A DNA stretch of 17,903 nt from Phycisphaerae bacterium (GTDB lineage: Bacteria; Planctomycetota; Phycisphaerae; Phycisphaerales; SM1A02): contig VGXJ01000008.1 of NCBI GenBank assembly GCA_016873375.1, forward strand, positions 1 to 17,903, given 5' to 3'. A program made the position numbers and the translations under genes. The notes under the pieces were generated by a model. The model had not been told where the DNA came from and ran no database searches. It worked only from the letters and a program-made list of their open reading frames with translations. This document shows, piece after piece, positions 1 through 6,729 of this stretch; the stretch's first letter is position 1, and every line of letters starts with the position of its first letter.

Positions 1-2
1 AA

Positions 3-563
3 GACGAGCTGTCGCCTATCTCATGGCGCCTGATTCGTGATCGACTGAGAACGCGTCCCTTCCTCACGGATCGCCGCCACACCGAGGAGTATGCGTTTGA
101 TGTCGCGTTGGGATGGCTTGAGGAGGAGTTGCTGATCAAGGCGTTAGAAAAGCCAAAGCGATTGCCGGAGGGCACAGTAATCGATCGTGTTGGTGTCGAT
201 AGTGAACGCGAGTTCCTTTCTCGCGGCATCAAGGCGACTGCGGATATCGAGATTCGAACTCCCCACAAGCGCCTCCGTGTCGACATCTTTGTCGACCACA
301 AGGGCACCTGGAAGAAGAATGGCGGGATGGATCTGAAGCAGGGGAAACTGAACGATCTCGATAGCGGGCAATTGGACTATGTCTTGGGTCTCGATCTCGT
401 GGCAGGTCAGTTCTATCTGGCGGATAGGCGAGCCACTGGAGGTGTCGAGCCAGTTGCGAATGCCGCGATGGGCGGGACAAAGACGGCCCGGATCCCCCTC
501 GGATGTCCTCTGACGCTGGAAGCAACGTCGGAAAAGTTCGCAGCCGAGTTACGCAAATCGTAA
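3..563 (+). CDS. 5'-truncated protein of a restriction-modification locus, possible PD-(D/E)XK nuclease
   Basis: The reading frame is open from the first complete codon of the window, so the true start lies to the left; 186 residues are visible. A TTG at 108 could initiate, but the upstream 35 codons read as ordinary protein (for example WRLIRDRLRTRPFLTDRRHTEE), so a truncated gene is preferred. The protein is soluble with no signal peptide. At visible residues 81-115 the pattern ADIEI, then RVDIFVD, then MDLKQGK could form a D...DxK nuclease core, but this is a pattern guess and not a family match. A second gene follows 19 bases downstream on the same strand and a C5 methyltransferase gene converges on the pair, which is the main reason to suspect restriction. 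Third codon positions carry more A and T than in the right half of the window. It could instead be a specificity or helper protein. Confidence 0.6.
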   Translation, partial: DELSPISWRLIRDRLRTRPFLTDRRHTEEYAFDVALGWLEEELLIKALEKPKRLPEGTVIDRVGVDSEREFLSRGIKATADIEIRTPHKRLRVDIFVDHKGTWKKNGGMDLKQGKLNDLDSGQLDYVLGLDLVAGQFYLADRRATGGVEPVANAAMGGTKTARIPLGCPLTLEATSEKFAAELRKS

Positions 564-582
564 AACTGAAACAGGCGGATTT

Positions 583-1467
583 ATGACTGGAAGGAACCGC
601 TCGGAAGGCTGGAAGCATGCAAAGCTTTCGGGCCATGACCTCGAGCAGCAGCTCAAAGGAGCTCTTGAGTCGAACGCTACGCGCTCCTCGGAGCTTCATC
701 AGGATTGCTTCGGCCTGCCTGACTCATCCGTTCCACGAGTTGTCGCAGGAGGCATCGATGCCAAGCGTGGTCGCTGCGTTTTGGGAGGCGTTACGCCATC
801 CAAGACGGATCTGGTGGTTCGCTGGGACACCGGCCGCACTGCAAAGATCTCTCTAAAGAAGAGTGCCGGCGGTCAGGTTTGGCTGGTCACCCCGGAGCGG
901 TTTGTCGCCGGATTCGAGGCGCAGTTCGGCGTGCGCGTGCCTCATGCGGTTAGGACGGGCATCCGATTCTTCATCGGTCCGCTTTCCAGCAAAGAGATGC
1001 GGGATGCACTCGGTGGGAAGCTTCCGCGGGGTCCAATTCGATCAAAGGACGGCAAGTCGCAGGAACTGCATCAGGAGCGGTTTGTCGCCGAGACCTTGGC
1101 TGCCATCATTCCAAATGAGTGGAATGCGACACTCGAGTGGATGCGTCATGAATTGCCACGCATCGCCGAGCTCTGCTTTTCTCGCGGCCTCTGCGCCGAT
1201 CCGGATGCGCAGGCCGAATTCATTTGGTACTACATCCGCAACGAGGCTTCCGGTGAGGTCCTTGAATCCCGCGTGATCCCGCTGGCTTCGATCGTCGCCG
1301 CTATATCCAAAATGCCGCTCAATTCTCGCGCAGCGGTCGGTCCCCGAAACGGAGGCAGCACTGTCACTCTGCCTTTCGGTTTCTTTCAGATGCACCGCCC
1401 TGCGGGTGGAAACCAAGTGCAGTTTCATCACGGACTTGACGCGATTCAGGCGACCCTCAGCCTCTAG
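583..1467 (+). CDS. Candidate type II restriction endonuclease (unrecognised family)
   Basis: This is a complete 294-residue soluble protein starting at an ATG 19 bases after the preceding stop, so the two genes are probably cotranscribed. The upstream AGGCGG is a weak ribosome binding site. Residues 74-93 read KTDLVV, then an acidic turn, then KISLKK. This resembles the D-x(10-20)-(D/E/S)-x-K core of PD-(D/E)XK nucleases, with D76 and K92 as candidate catalytic residues and E38 upstream as a possible third acid. The following GGQVW also fits a DNA-binding turn in such enzymes. The position just before the catalytic lysine pair is Ser rather than Asp or Glu, so the assignment is tentative. 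Convergence on a C5 methyltransferase gene, with shared stop bases, supports a restriction role. The alternative is an uncharacterised accessory protein of the methylation system. Confidence 0.6.
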   Translation: MTGRNRSEGWKHAKLSGHDLEQQLKGALESNATRSSELHQDCFGLPDSSVPRVVAGGIDAKRGRCVLGGVTPSKTDLVVRWDTGRTAKISLKKSAGGQVWLVTPERFVAGFEAQFGVRVPHAVRTGIRFFIGPLSSKEMRDALGGKLPRGPIRSKDGKSQELHQERFVAETLAAIIPNEWNATLEWMRHELPRIAELCFSRGLCADPDAQAEFIWYYIRNEASGEVLESRVIPLASIVAAISKMPLNSRAAVGPRNGGSTVTLPFGFFQMHRPAGGNQVQFHHGLDAIQATLSL

Positions 1468-2711
1468 CTGGCCGACCCCGCCAGCGTTGGGACATCACTG
1501 CCTTTGGCCCCAGTCAGGCAACGCAAGATTTGAACCCCCAGCGCCCGTGCCAACAAAGGGGGGACGGCATTGCCGATCATCAGGCGGCGATCACCGTGGC
1601 TCCCGGCGAATCGGTAGCGATCAGGGAATGATTGGCAACGAGCGCCTTCTCGCAGCGTGAGCGATCTGTTTCGGAGCGGATGAATGCAGTTCGCACTTGA
1701 AGGCGTGGTGAAGTTTCGAGTGATCGTCGGGGACGGCTCGTCGCCCCTGATCCGCGCATATGAATTGGGGAACCCGGACTGAGGACGTAGTTCGACAGGC
1801 ATGAGGGCCTGAATCTCGGGGTCCATCGCCGATCTACCCTGAGGGATGAAACTCATCATCTTCACGAAGTACTCCCGATGCCCGCACGCGACATGGTCGG
1901 CGAGCGAGTCAGGGGCGCCTTCTCGGGCCCATGCCTGGTACGCATTGGTCGGAGCGCTGGCGTATCCGGTCGACTCCTCCCCTGCATCGATAGCCGGCAG
2001 GTCGCAAGTTGCGTCCATGAAGGTCCACTGTTCAGTTCCGTCGCTCGGCCGCTGATCAACTACCAAGGAATTGCTGCCGCTGTCGACCGCGCTATCCTCG
2101 AACAGAAAGCCCCCGTGGCAATCCGCGGACGCATGTCGCTGATTCGGGAACTCAAATGTTCCCTCCCTGACTCCAACGAGAATGAAACGACGGCGGCGCT
2201 GCGGGACACCGCAAAGGCTGGCAAGCACGATCCCGGGATACGGCTTGTAGCCAAGCTCGCGCGCGAGATCCAAGACCTCCCTCATGATGGCGCCATCTTG
2301 GAATGTCGTGAAGCCGGACACATTCTCCATGAGGAAAACGCGAGGCTTCGCGAGAGCTACGGCGCCGAAGTACGCCTTCACCAAGCTGTTCCGAGGATCA
2401 TCGAGCGCGCGCTTTCCGCTTGTTGAAAACCCCTGGCATGGGGGGCCGCCCGCTATCACATCGACTGACCCAACCCTATCGAGGATCTCCCCGACGGATT
2501 TCTCGGAAACGCCCGTGCAGGTCGCCTTGACCGGATGGTTCAACGAGAACGCGTCGCAGGCTGGCTGCCAGTTGTCGATGGCGCCGACGCACTCAAACCG
2601 CGCTCCTCCGGGGACCGAGGCCATCTCAAAGCCCGTGGCCAGGCCGCCGCATCCTGCAAAGAGGTCGATGGTCCTAAGAACCCTGTCTGATTGTTGGCAT
2701 GAAACTGGCAT
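1464..2711 (-). CDS. DNA (cytosine-5-)-methyltransferase, type II restriction-modification
   Basis: This 415-residue enzyme transfers methyl from S-adenosylmethionine to C5 of cytosine in a specific DNA site, normally protecting host DNA from a cognate nuclease. The conserved motifs appear in order: motif I DLFAGCGG (residues 16-23) for cofactor binding, motif IV GGPPCQGFS (88-96) with catalytic C92, motif VI ENVSG (129-133), motif VIII QRRRRFILVG (171-180), and motif X GNAVPP (380-385). The variable stretch from about 185 to 330 is where the target recognition domain belongs. The length is normal for the family. The ATG at 2711 is chosen because AGGAGG lies 11 bases upstream (2728-2723), and motif I begins only 15 residues later as usual. 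The frame stays open upstream to 3086, but that part looks non-coding. The recognition site cannot be read from the sequence. Confidence 0.95.
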   Translation of the reverse strand: MPVSCQQSDRVLRTIDLFAGCGGLATGFEMASVPGGARFECVGAIDNWQPACDAFSLNHPVKATCTGVSEKSVGEILDRVGSVDVIAGGPPCQGFSTSGKRALDDPRNSLVKAYFGAVALAKPRVFLMENVSGFTTFQDGAIMREVLDLARELGYKPYPGIVLASLCGVPQRRRRFILVGVREGTFEFPNQRHASADCHGGFLFEDSAVDSGSNSLVVDQRPSDGTEQWTFMDATCDLPAIDAGEESTGYASAPTNAYQAWAREGAPDSLADHVACGHREYFVKMMSFIPQGRSAMDPEIQALMPVELRPQSGFPNSYARIRGDEPSPTITRNFTTPSSANCIHPLRNRSLTLREGARCQSFPDRYRFAGSHGDRRLMIGNAVPPLLARALGVQILRCLTGAKGSDVPTLAGSAS

Positions 2712-3198
2712 GTCCGTCGGTGCCTCCTGATGGGCTTGGAGACGATGGCTACTTGGAAGGTAGTCGGTCAACTTTAGCCACCGCCGAGTCACTGCGAAGT
2801 TTCGCTCAAATGCAACTTCCCGAGGTAGCGCTGAACTTGGTCTGGCGGTCTCGAGAAGCCCTCCACCGGGTTCCGTGGTGTCGCACGGCGACTCGGTTGA
2901 GGGAGGGCACCTTCGAACACAGTCGGTGTTCGGCTGACGAGCTCGGTGCGCTCGCGCAGCCGATCTCGGCAGCGGTGCAGTGTTATGGCCGAACGGCGCT
3001 GCGCGAACTGGGAGCGGCTTGAAGCGCCTCCCTACGGGCGCTCGGGCGGGCGTCGAGCACGGCGCGAGGCCCCTCCGCCGCGGCAATGCAACATGCGAAG
3101 ACAGGGTGCGGACCGTGTGGCTCGCACCCTGCGATGTTCACTTCCCATGATGGCGGGAACCCGAATCACCCGCCCGTCACTGACTGCGCACCACACGC
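2712..3198. other. Gene-free stretch upstream of the methyltransferase
   Basis: No recognisable gene lies here. Frames on both strands are open for up to about 125 codons, but their translations are rich in Arg, Pro and Ser and lack any family signature, as expected of GC-rich non-coding DNA. The right part holds the hairpin at 3102-3131. The left end must carry the methyltransferase promoter, but no clear -35/-10 pair was found. Confidence 0.5.
3102..3131 (-). terminator. Hairpin, probable terminator of the PEP-CTERM remnant
   Basis: CAGGGTGCG pairs perfectly with CGCACCCTG (9 bp), and a further short inner pairing closes on an ACAC loop. It lies about 70 bases beyond the TGA of the - strand PEP-CTERM remnant. 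On that strand it is followed by TCTTCG rather than a true T-run. Confidence 0.4.
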
Positions 3199-3546
3199 TC
3201 AGCGGCGACGGCGGCCTACGAGGCCAGCCATGCCCGTTGGCGCAATCGTACCCGATGCGGGGACGGCTCCAGCGATGGTGGTGATGGGCTGGGTGGAGTA
3301 CCGGACACAGTATTGAGAGTTCAAAGTTGTTTGCGGGCTGAGTGTGCTGAGGTAGAGCCATGGGTCTAATTCGATGGATCCCCTGATATTCATCGTGAAG
3401 GCGGTGCTGTTCGTATCGGTGCTGGCGAAGTACAGGTTGCTGCCATCGCGGATGGAGGCGAACACGGTCAGGAGTCCAACGGACGCCGCCGACTAAGTGA
3501 GCTCGAAGGTGAAGAGGCCGGTCGCGTTGGTCGCGGCGATGTTGTT
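3199..3546 (-). pseudogene. Broken PEP-CTERM protein gene (3' portion only)
   Basis: The - strand frame from 3546 to the TGA at 3199 reads as the last third of a beta-rich secreted protein, with Asn/Thr/Ser-rich segments such as NNIAATNATGLFTFEL and GSNLYFASTDTN. It ends in a degenerate PEP-CTERM-like tail (AGAVPASG, then GMAGLVGRRRR). Three signs mark it as defective. There is an in-frame TAG at 3495-3493. No signal peptide or plausible start precedes the visible part. The hydrophobic core of the sorting tail is interrupted by Pro-Thr. Upstream of 3546 the frame stays open but becomes nonsense. PEP-CTERM proteins are normally exported and processed by an exosortase. A GTG at 3465 could start an 88-residue product, but it would lack a signal sequence. 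Confidence 0.6.
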
Positions 3547-3609
3547 GCACCCGGCGCAGTGGCGCTCCTGGTCATGGCAGGCCTCGTCGGCTCGCGCCGT
3601 CGTCGCTGA
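3547..3609 (+). pseudogene. Detached PEP-CTERM tail on the + strand
   Basis: The + strand frame starting at 3547 reads APGAVALLVMAGLVGSRRRR and then stops. This is a textbook PEP-CTERM anchor: small Pro motif, hydrophobic segment of about 11 residues, terminal Arg cluster. The upstream codons in this frame (stop at 3367) do not resemble an exported protein. Instead, the opposite strand of that DNA encodes the remnant ending at 3546. The tail is therefore probably separated from its body by rearrangement. Confidence 0.55.
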
Positions 3610-3628
3610 CACTCCCCTCGCGCATCCC

Positions 3629-3647
3629 CGCCGGCTCCTGGCCGGCG
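3629..3647 (+). terminator. Short hairpin after the + strand PEP-CTERM tail
   Basis: CGCCGGC pairs with GCCGGCG around a TCCTG loop, 20 bases beyond the TGA at 3607-3609. It fits an intrinsic terminator in position, but no T-run follows. A smaller TTCG-loop hairpin (CGCC/GGCG, 3667-3678) lies just beyond. Confidence 0.3.
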
Positions 3648-3697
3648 ACCACACTTCTCGCCGTGTCGCCTTCGGGCGGTGCGAGCAGCAGTCCGGA

Positions 3698-3731
3698 GCG
3701 AACGCCCCGGCCACACGGCCGGGGCGTTCGC
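3698..3731. terminator. Strong 15-bp hairpin, probably a bidirectional terminator
   Basis: A perfect 15-bp inverted repeat (GCGAACGCCCCGGCC and its complement) closes on a four-base ACAC loop. It is the strongest hairpin noticed in the window. It lies between the + strand PEP-CTERM tail and the convergent unknown gene ending at 3872, so it can serve both directions. There is no T-run on either side, which is common in high-GC genomes. Confidence 0.55.
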
Positions 3732-3871
3732 GTTGTGCGGCGTGCGGATGCGCCCTTTGCGACATGGGGTTGCGTGCGCGGAGGTCTCTCGCGGTGGGCC
3801 AACGGAGTGGCGTGGCCGAGTTACTGACCGACGGCTTCGGATTCCCGAGTGAGCGCAAGACACTCAGGGAC

Positions 3872-4603
3872 TCACTCGTCGACATGCCATGTTGCACTCG
3901 GGCGATCGAAGACGATGGTGCGCTCGCACTCTCGAACTGCCGCCCCAGAGCCCAGCCGAACTCCGATCTCGACGAAACTGCCCCAGACCTTGGTGTCACC
4001 CGGCGTGATCTCCACGATGCCGGCTCGGAGCAGTTCGCCGGCGAAGCGCCGCGGGAAGCGCGGCAGTCGTTGCTCTGCGATCTGGAGCTGCGTGTAGTCC
4101 GTGATGGCATCCGAAAGCATGGCGAGCGGTGCCGCGGGGTCGATGCTGTGCAGGACGAGGTCTGCATCGATGGCCTGAAGGCTCCAGATCGCCCGCACAT
4201 CGGCGCCGAGCATGTCCTGTTCGAGCCGTAAGCAGCGCACGACGGCGAGCAGATCCGTCTCGTCCACGCACTCGATGGGCGCTGCAAGCCGGACGGCGGC
4301 ACGAGCCTCGAACGATCCCTGACGCACGAGAGCGGCAAGCGCTCGATCATCCCATGCGCGCACCGCGCCGGAGGTCTCTTCGACGATCGTGCAGCCCTCT
4401 GCAAGGGTGCTCGCAAGGCGTGCCGCTACGACTGGAAGTGGCGCGGGGCCGAGGTACAGGCGACCGCGCTCGCACAGCGAGTCATCCGAGGACGCAAGCG
4501 CGTCGTATCGGGCGTGCACTCCACGACGCTCGGTTGAGGCGGGCTTGCGAGGGGCATTTGTCTTGGTTCGCCCGGATCGGGCGGGTTCTGGGAAGGATTC
4601 CAT
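3872..4603 (-). CDS. Hypothetical protein, 243 residues
   Basis: I do not recognise this protein. It is soluble, with no signal peptide or membrane segment. About 35 N-terminal residues are basic and low-complexity, and are followed by a mixed alpha/beta body. The body has regular hydrophobic spacing (for example LYLGPAPLPVVAARLAST and LLAVVRCLRLEQDML) and a C-terminal part rich in beta strand (TKVWGSFVEIGVRLGSG). The codon pattern matches the right half of the window, which supports real coding. The ATG at 4603 has no clear ribosome binding site. A GTG at codon 29 would remove most of the low-complexity start and is a reasonable alternative. It stands alone, with gene-free DNA on both sides. 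The pattern hints at a bacterial hypothetical of planctomycete type, but no function can be given. Confidence 0.65.
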   Translation of the reverse strand: MESFPEPARSGRTKTNAPRKPASTERRGVHARYDALASSDDSLCERGRLYLGPAPLPVVAARLASTLAEGCTIVEETSGAVRAWDDRALAALVRQGSFEARAAVRLAAPIECVDETDLLAVVRCLRLEQDMLGADVRAIWSLQAIDADLVLHSIDPAAPLAMLSDAITDYTQLQIAEQRLPRFPRRFAGELLRAGIVEITPGDTKVWGSFVEIGVRLGSGAAVRECERTIVFDRPSATWHVDE

Positions 4604-4643
4604 GGTGCGGCCGCGTTTTCTCTGTGTGTTCGATGAATGAAAC

Positions 4644-4667
4644 AGGCCCTGCCTTCGGGCAGGGCCT
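4644..4667. terminator. TTCG-loop hairpin, probable terminator
   Basis: AGGCCCTGCC pairs perfectly with GGCAGGGCCT around a TTCG tetraloop, which is unusually stable in RNA. On the + strand TCTTCG follows, and on the - strand TGTTTCATTC follows. No recognised gene ends close to it. The GTPase gene on the - strand ends 330 bases upstream, so it may end a longer 3' untranslated region or an unannotated small RNA. Confidence 0.5.
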
Positions 4668-4931
4668 TCTTCGATCAGTCTGCGTGATGCTTGCGCTCAG
4701 CGAGTCCGTCGATGCCCTGCTTGATCCTTCGAATGCATGACGCCGGCATGCATGGAGGAACAATCCATGCAGAAGCACTGGCAGCTGCGCACGGCATTGG
4801 CCGTGGAAGTCGCCTGAGGCTTGGAGCAGGATGGGGCGCGATCGCTCATTGCACGGTCAGGCTAGGAGGCCGCATCGACCGGGACAAGTGAGCTTTCAGA
4901 AATTTTCGCTCCCCTGCCCTGACCGGGGCGT

Positions 4932-4954
4932 TGAGCCACGGTTGGACCGGCTCA
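4932..4954 (-). terminator. Possible terminator of the GTPase gene
   Basis: TGAGCC pairs with GGCTCA, with an inner GGT/ACC pairing and a two-base bulge. It lies about 40 bases after the GTPase stop on the - strand. It is modest in strength and lacks a T-run. Confidence 0.3.
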
Positions 4955-4995
4955 GGCATCTGGCGTTCTTCTGCGGAATCAGCGGTCGCTCTGAG

Positions 4996-6222
4996 CTAAG
5001 GCTGTTCCCAAGCTGGGAAGGGGTCTTCGTACCGAGCCCAAGCCTTCGGACCTTGCGAAAACTCATCCCCTGAAAGCAGGCATGCGTCGAGTTGGCGCGT
5101 GAGCTCCTCCCGATCCATGCCGGCACCAATGAAGACGATCTCCTGTCGCCGATCGCCGAAGGGATCCTGCCAGTTGGACTTGACCCAGTCTTCGAGTCCG
5201 CCGGTTCCTTCCCACTGACTCTTGGGCAGCGCTGCGTACCACATGCCGGCCCGGTCGATCGTCAGGGATGACCCCGCTTGCGCCCACGTACCGCAATCAC
5301 GCATGCGCGTGGCCAGCCAGAAGAAGCCCTTGGAGCGAACCACGCCCTTCAAGCCCCGGTTGAGCATCTGGGCGAGGCGCTGCGGATGGAATGGCACACG
5401 CGCTCGATAGACGAAGCTCGAGATGCCGTACTCCTCAGTCTCCGGCGTGTGGTTGCCCATGAGTTCCTGCACCCATCCCGGGCTTGCCTGCGCGGCTTCG
5501 TAGTCGAAGGTCTTGGTGTTGAGGATCTCCCGCGGCGAGACCCTGCCATGGTTGGCGCGAATGAATCGCGCCTTGGGATTCAACTGTCGCAGGATGGACT
5601 CAAGACGATCGGCATCGGTCACCGACACGAGGTCGCACTTGTTGATCACGATGATGTTGGCAAACTCGACCTGGTCGTTGAGCAGGTCAACGATCATCCG
5701 CTCGTCACCATCGGCTTGCAGCGTCCGGCGGTCCTTCAGCTGCTGCGAACTGTCCCAGTCATGCAGGAAGTTCTTGGCGTCGACCACCGTCACCATGGTG
5801 TCCAGGTTGGCGACGTCGGACAGCATCTGGCCGTCTTCCTGCTCTACATAGAAGCTTGCAGCGACGGGCTTGGGTTCGCTGATCCCGGTCGATTCGATGA
5901 GCAGGTAATCGAACCGGCCCTCATCGGCGAGGCGGCGGACTTCCTTCATCAGGTCCTCGCGAAGCGTGCAGCAGATGCAGCCGTTGGACATCTCGATGAG
6001 CCTCTCTTCGGTTCGATTGAGCTCGACGGCACCACGCACCAGCGATGCGTCGATGTTCACCTCGCTCATGTCGTTGACGATGAGCGCGACGCGCAGACCT
6101 TCGCGGTTGTTGAGGACATGACTGAGCAGCGTCGTCTTGCCTGCTCCGAGGAAGCCGGAGAGGACGGTGACGGGAAGGCGACGGGTGTCGGACGATGGAT
6201 CGCTGTGCGTCATGGTGGCCAT
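4996..6222 (-). CDS. COG0523/CobW-family GTPase, probable zinc metallochaperone
   Basis: This 408-residue G3E-family GTPase probably delivers zinc to cytosolic client proteins when zinc is scarce. The motifs are clear: Walker [10 protein letters not shown] (residues 23-31), the metal-binding C-x-C-C of NGCICC (Cys82, Cys84 and Cys85), Walker B LLIESTG (107-113), and the guanine-specificity NKCD (194-197). The C-terminal CobW_C domain includes a histidine-poor [15 protein letters not shown] segment. The full length is typical of the ZigA/YciC group. The ATG at 6222 is preferred to one at 6258, because the longer form would place the inverted repeat at 6236-6257 inside the coding region. An ATG at 6213 is also possible. 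The gene is divergent from a Fur-family regulator gene, the usual arrangement for a Zur-controlled member. The metal specificity is inferred from this context and not seen in the protein. Confidence 0.92.
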   Translation of the reverse strand: MATMTHSDPSSDTRRLPVTVLSGFLGAGKTTLLSHVLNNREGLRVALIVNDMSEVNIDASLVRGAVELNRTEERLIEMSNGCICCTLREDLMKEVRRLADEGRFDYLLIESTGISEPKPVAASFYVEQEDGQMLSDVANLDTMVTVVDAKNFLHDWDSSQQLKDRRTLQADGDERMIVDLLNDQVEFANIIVINKCDLVSVTDADRLESILRQLNPKARFIRANHGRVSPREILNTKTFDYEAAQASPGWVQELMGNHTPETEEYGISSFVYRARVPFHPQRLAQMLNRGLKGVVRSKGFFWLATRMRDCGTWAQAGSSLTIDRAGMWYAALPKSQWEGTGGLEDWVKSNWQDPFGDRRQEIVFIGAGMDREELTRQLDACLLSGDEFSQGPKAWARYEDPFPAWEQP

Positions 6223-6235
6223 GGGGTGGGAGCCT

Positions 6236-6257
6236 TGCAAATGGGAATGCGTTTGCA
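6236..6257. promoter_or_regulatory. Candidate Zur/Fur operator between the divergent genes
   Basis: TGCAAATG and CGTTTGCA form an 8-6-8 inverted repeat with seven of eight positions matching. It sits in the 48 bases between the GTPase start (6222) and the regulator start (6271). An overlapping GCATATGC palindrome lies at 6255-6262. The position would allow one repressor to control both promoters and itself. It matches no specific Zur consensus that I can state with certainty. Confidence 0.5.
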
Positions 6258-6270
6258 TATGCTACTGTGC

Positions 6271-6729
6271 ATGGCTACCCGCCGCACATCCCGCACGGCT
6301 GCCCGCGCACGGACCTCGCCGAAGCAGGCGCCCGCGTCCGCCCTCCGCGCACTCGGGCGCACCACGCGCCAGCGCAGCGCGCTGCTCGCCATCATTGCAC
6401 GCGAGTCGCGCCCGCTCTCGCCCTACGAGCTGCACGCCCTCGCCCTCCGTGCCATACCGTCGATCAGCCAGAGCACCATCTACCGCAATCTTCGCGCGCT
6501 GGAAGAGGCGGGTGAGATCCATGCCGTGTCGATTCCCGGCCAGGCTCCCCGATACGAGCTTGCGGCGGTCGCCGCACACCATCACCACCACTTCCATTGC
6601 CACGGCTGTGATCGCGTCTACGACCTTGAAGGCTGCCCGGGAGGCCTTCGAGGTCTTCTCCCCCATGGCTTCACGCTCGAGGAGCACACCATCGTCCTGA
6701 AGGGCAAGTGCCAGATGTGCGCCTCATGA
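6271..6729 (+). CDS. zur: Fur-family transcriptional regulator, probable zinc uptake regulator Zur
   Basis: This 152-residue repressor binds DNA when loaded with metal. A basic, disordered N-terminus (1-25) precedes the winged helix, whose recognition helix is in SISQSTIYRNLRALEEAGEI (64-83). The dimerisation domain holds the His-rich stretch HHHHHFH (103-109) and the two structural zinc pairs C110-x-x-C113 and C147-x-x-C150, typical of Fur, Zur and PerR. The Zur assignment rests mainly on the divergent COG0523 GTPase gene, because family members are hard to tell apart by sequence. The ATG at 6271 is the first start that leaves the shared operator region free. No strong ribosome binding site precedes it, so a leaderless or short-leader transcript is possible. 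Its stop overlaps that of the convergent DinB-like gene. Confidence 0.88.
   Translation: MATRRTSRTAARARTSPKQAPASALRALGRTTRQRSALLAIIARESRPLSPYELHALALRAIPSISQSTIYRNLRALEEAGEIHAVSIPGQAPRYELAAVAAHHHHHFHCHGCDRVYDLEGCPGGLRGLLPHGFTLEEHTIVLKGKCQMCAS

Larger units (their letters stand above)
3610..3871. other. Gene-free stretch with clustered hairpins
   Basis: This stretch between the + strand PEP-CTERM tail and the unknown gene holds three hairpins (3629-3647, 3667-3678, 3698-3731). A weaker inverted repeat GAGTGAG/CTCACTC (3847-3853 with 3871-3877) touches the stop of the next gene. No coding sequence was recognised. Confidence 0.45.
4604..4995. other. Gene-free stretch between the hypothetical gene and the GTPase gene
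   Basis: Two hairpins are the only structure seen: a TTCG-loop hairpin at 4644-4667 and a weaker one at 4932-4954. Short frames exist on both strands but none has a ribosome binding site or a recognisable product. Confidence 0.45.

Noticed and set aside
2712..3086. Extension of the methyltransferase by 125 codons to a start at 3086
   Set aside because: The extra part is Arg/Pro-rich with no family match, while the ATG at 2711 has AGGAGG upstream and places motif I at the usual distance.
4675..4749. 24-codon - strand frame ending just before the TTCG hairpin
   Set aside because: It ends suggestively beside the hairpin, but there is no ribosome binding site, and it is too short to judge from one sequence.
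6223..6258. Start of the GTPase at the ATG at 6258
   Set aside because: It would put the inverted repeat at 6236-6257 inside the coding region, and the 12 added residues have no family support.
5278..6270. Upstream + strand open frame joined to the Fur-family regulator
   Set aside because: It is antisense to the GTPase gene; regulator homology begins only after the ATG at 6271.
6577..6597. Run of five histidines in the regulator
   Set aside because: It is not a tag or artefact. A His-rich stretch before the C-x-x-C pair is normal in Fur/Zur proteins.
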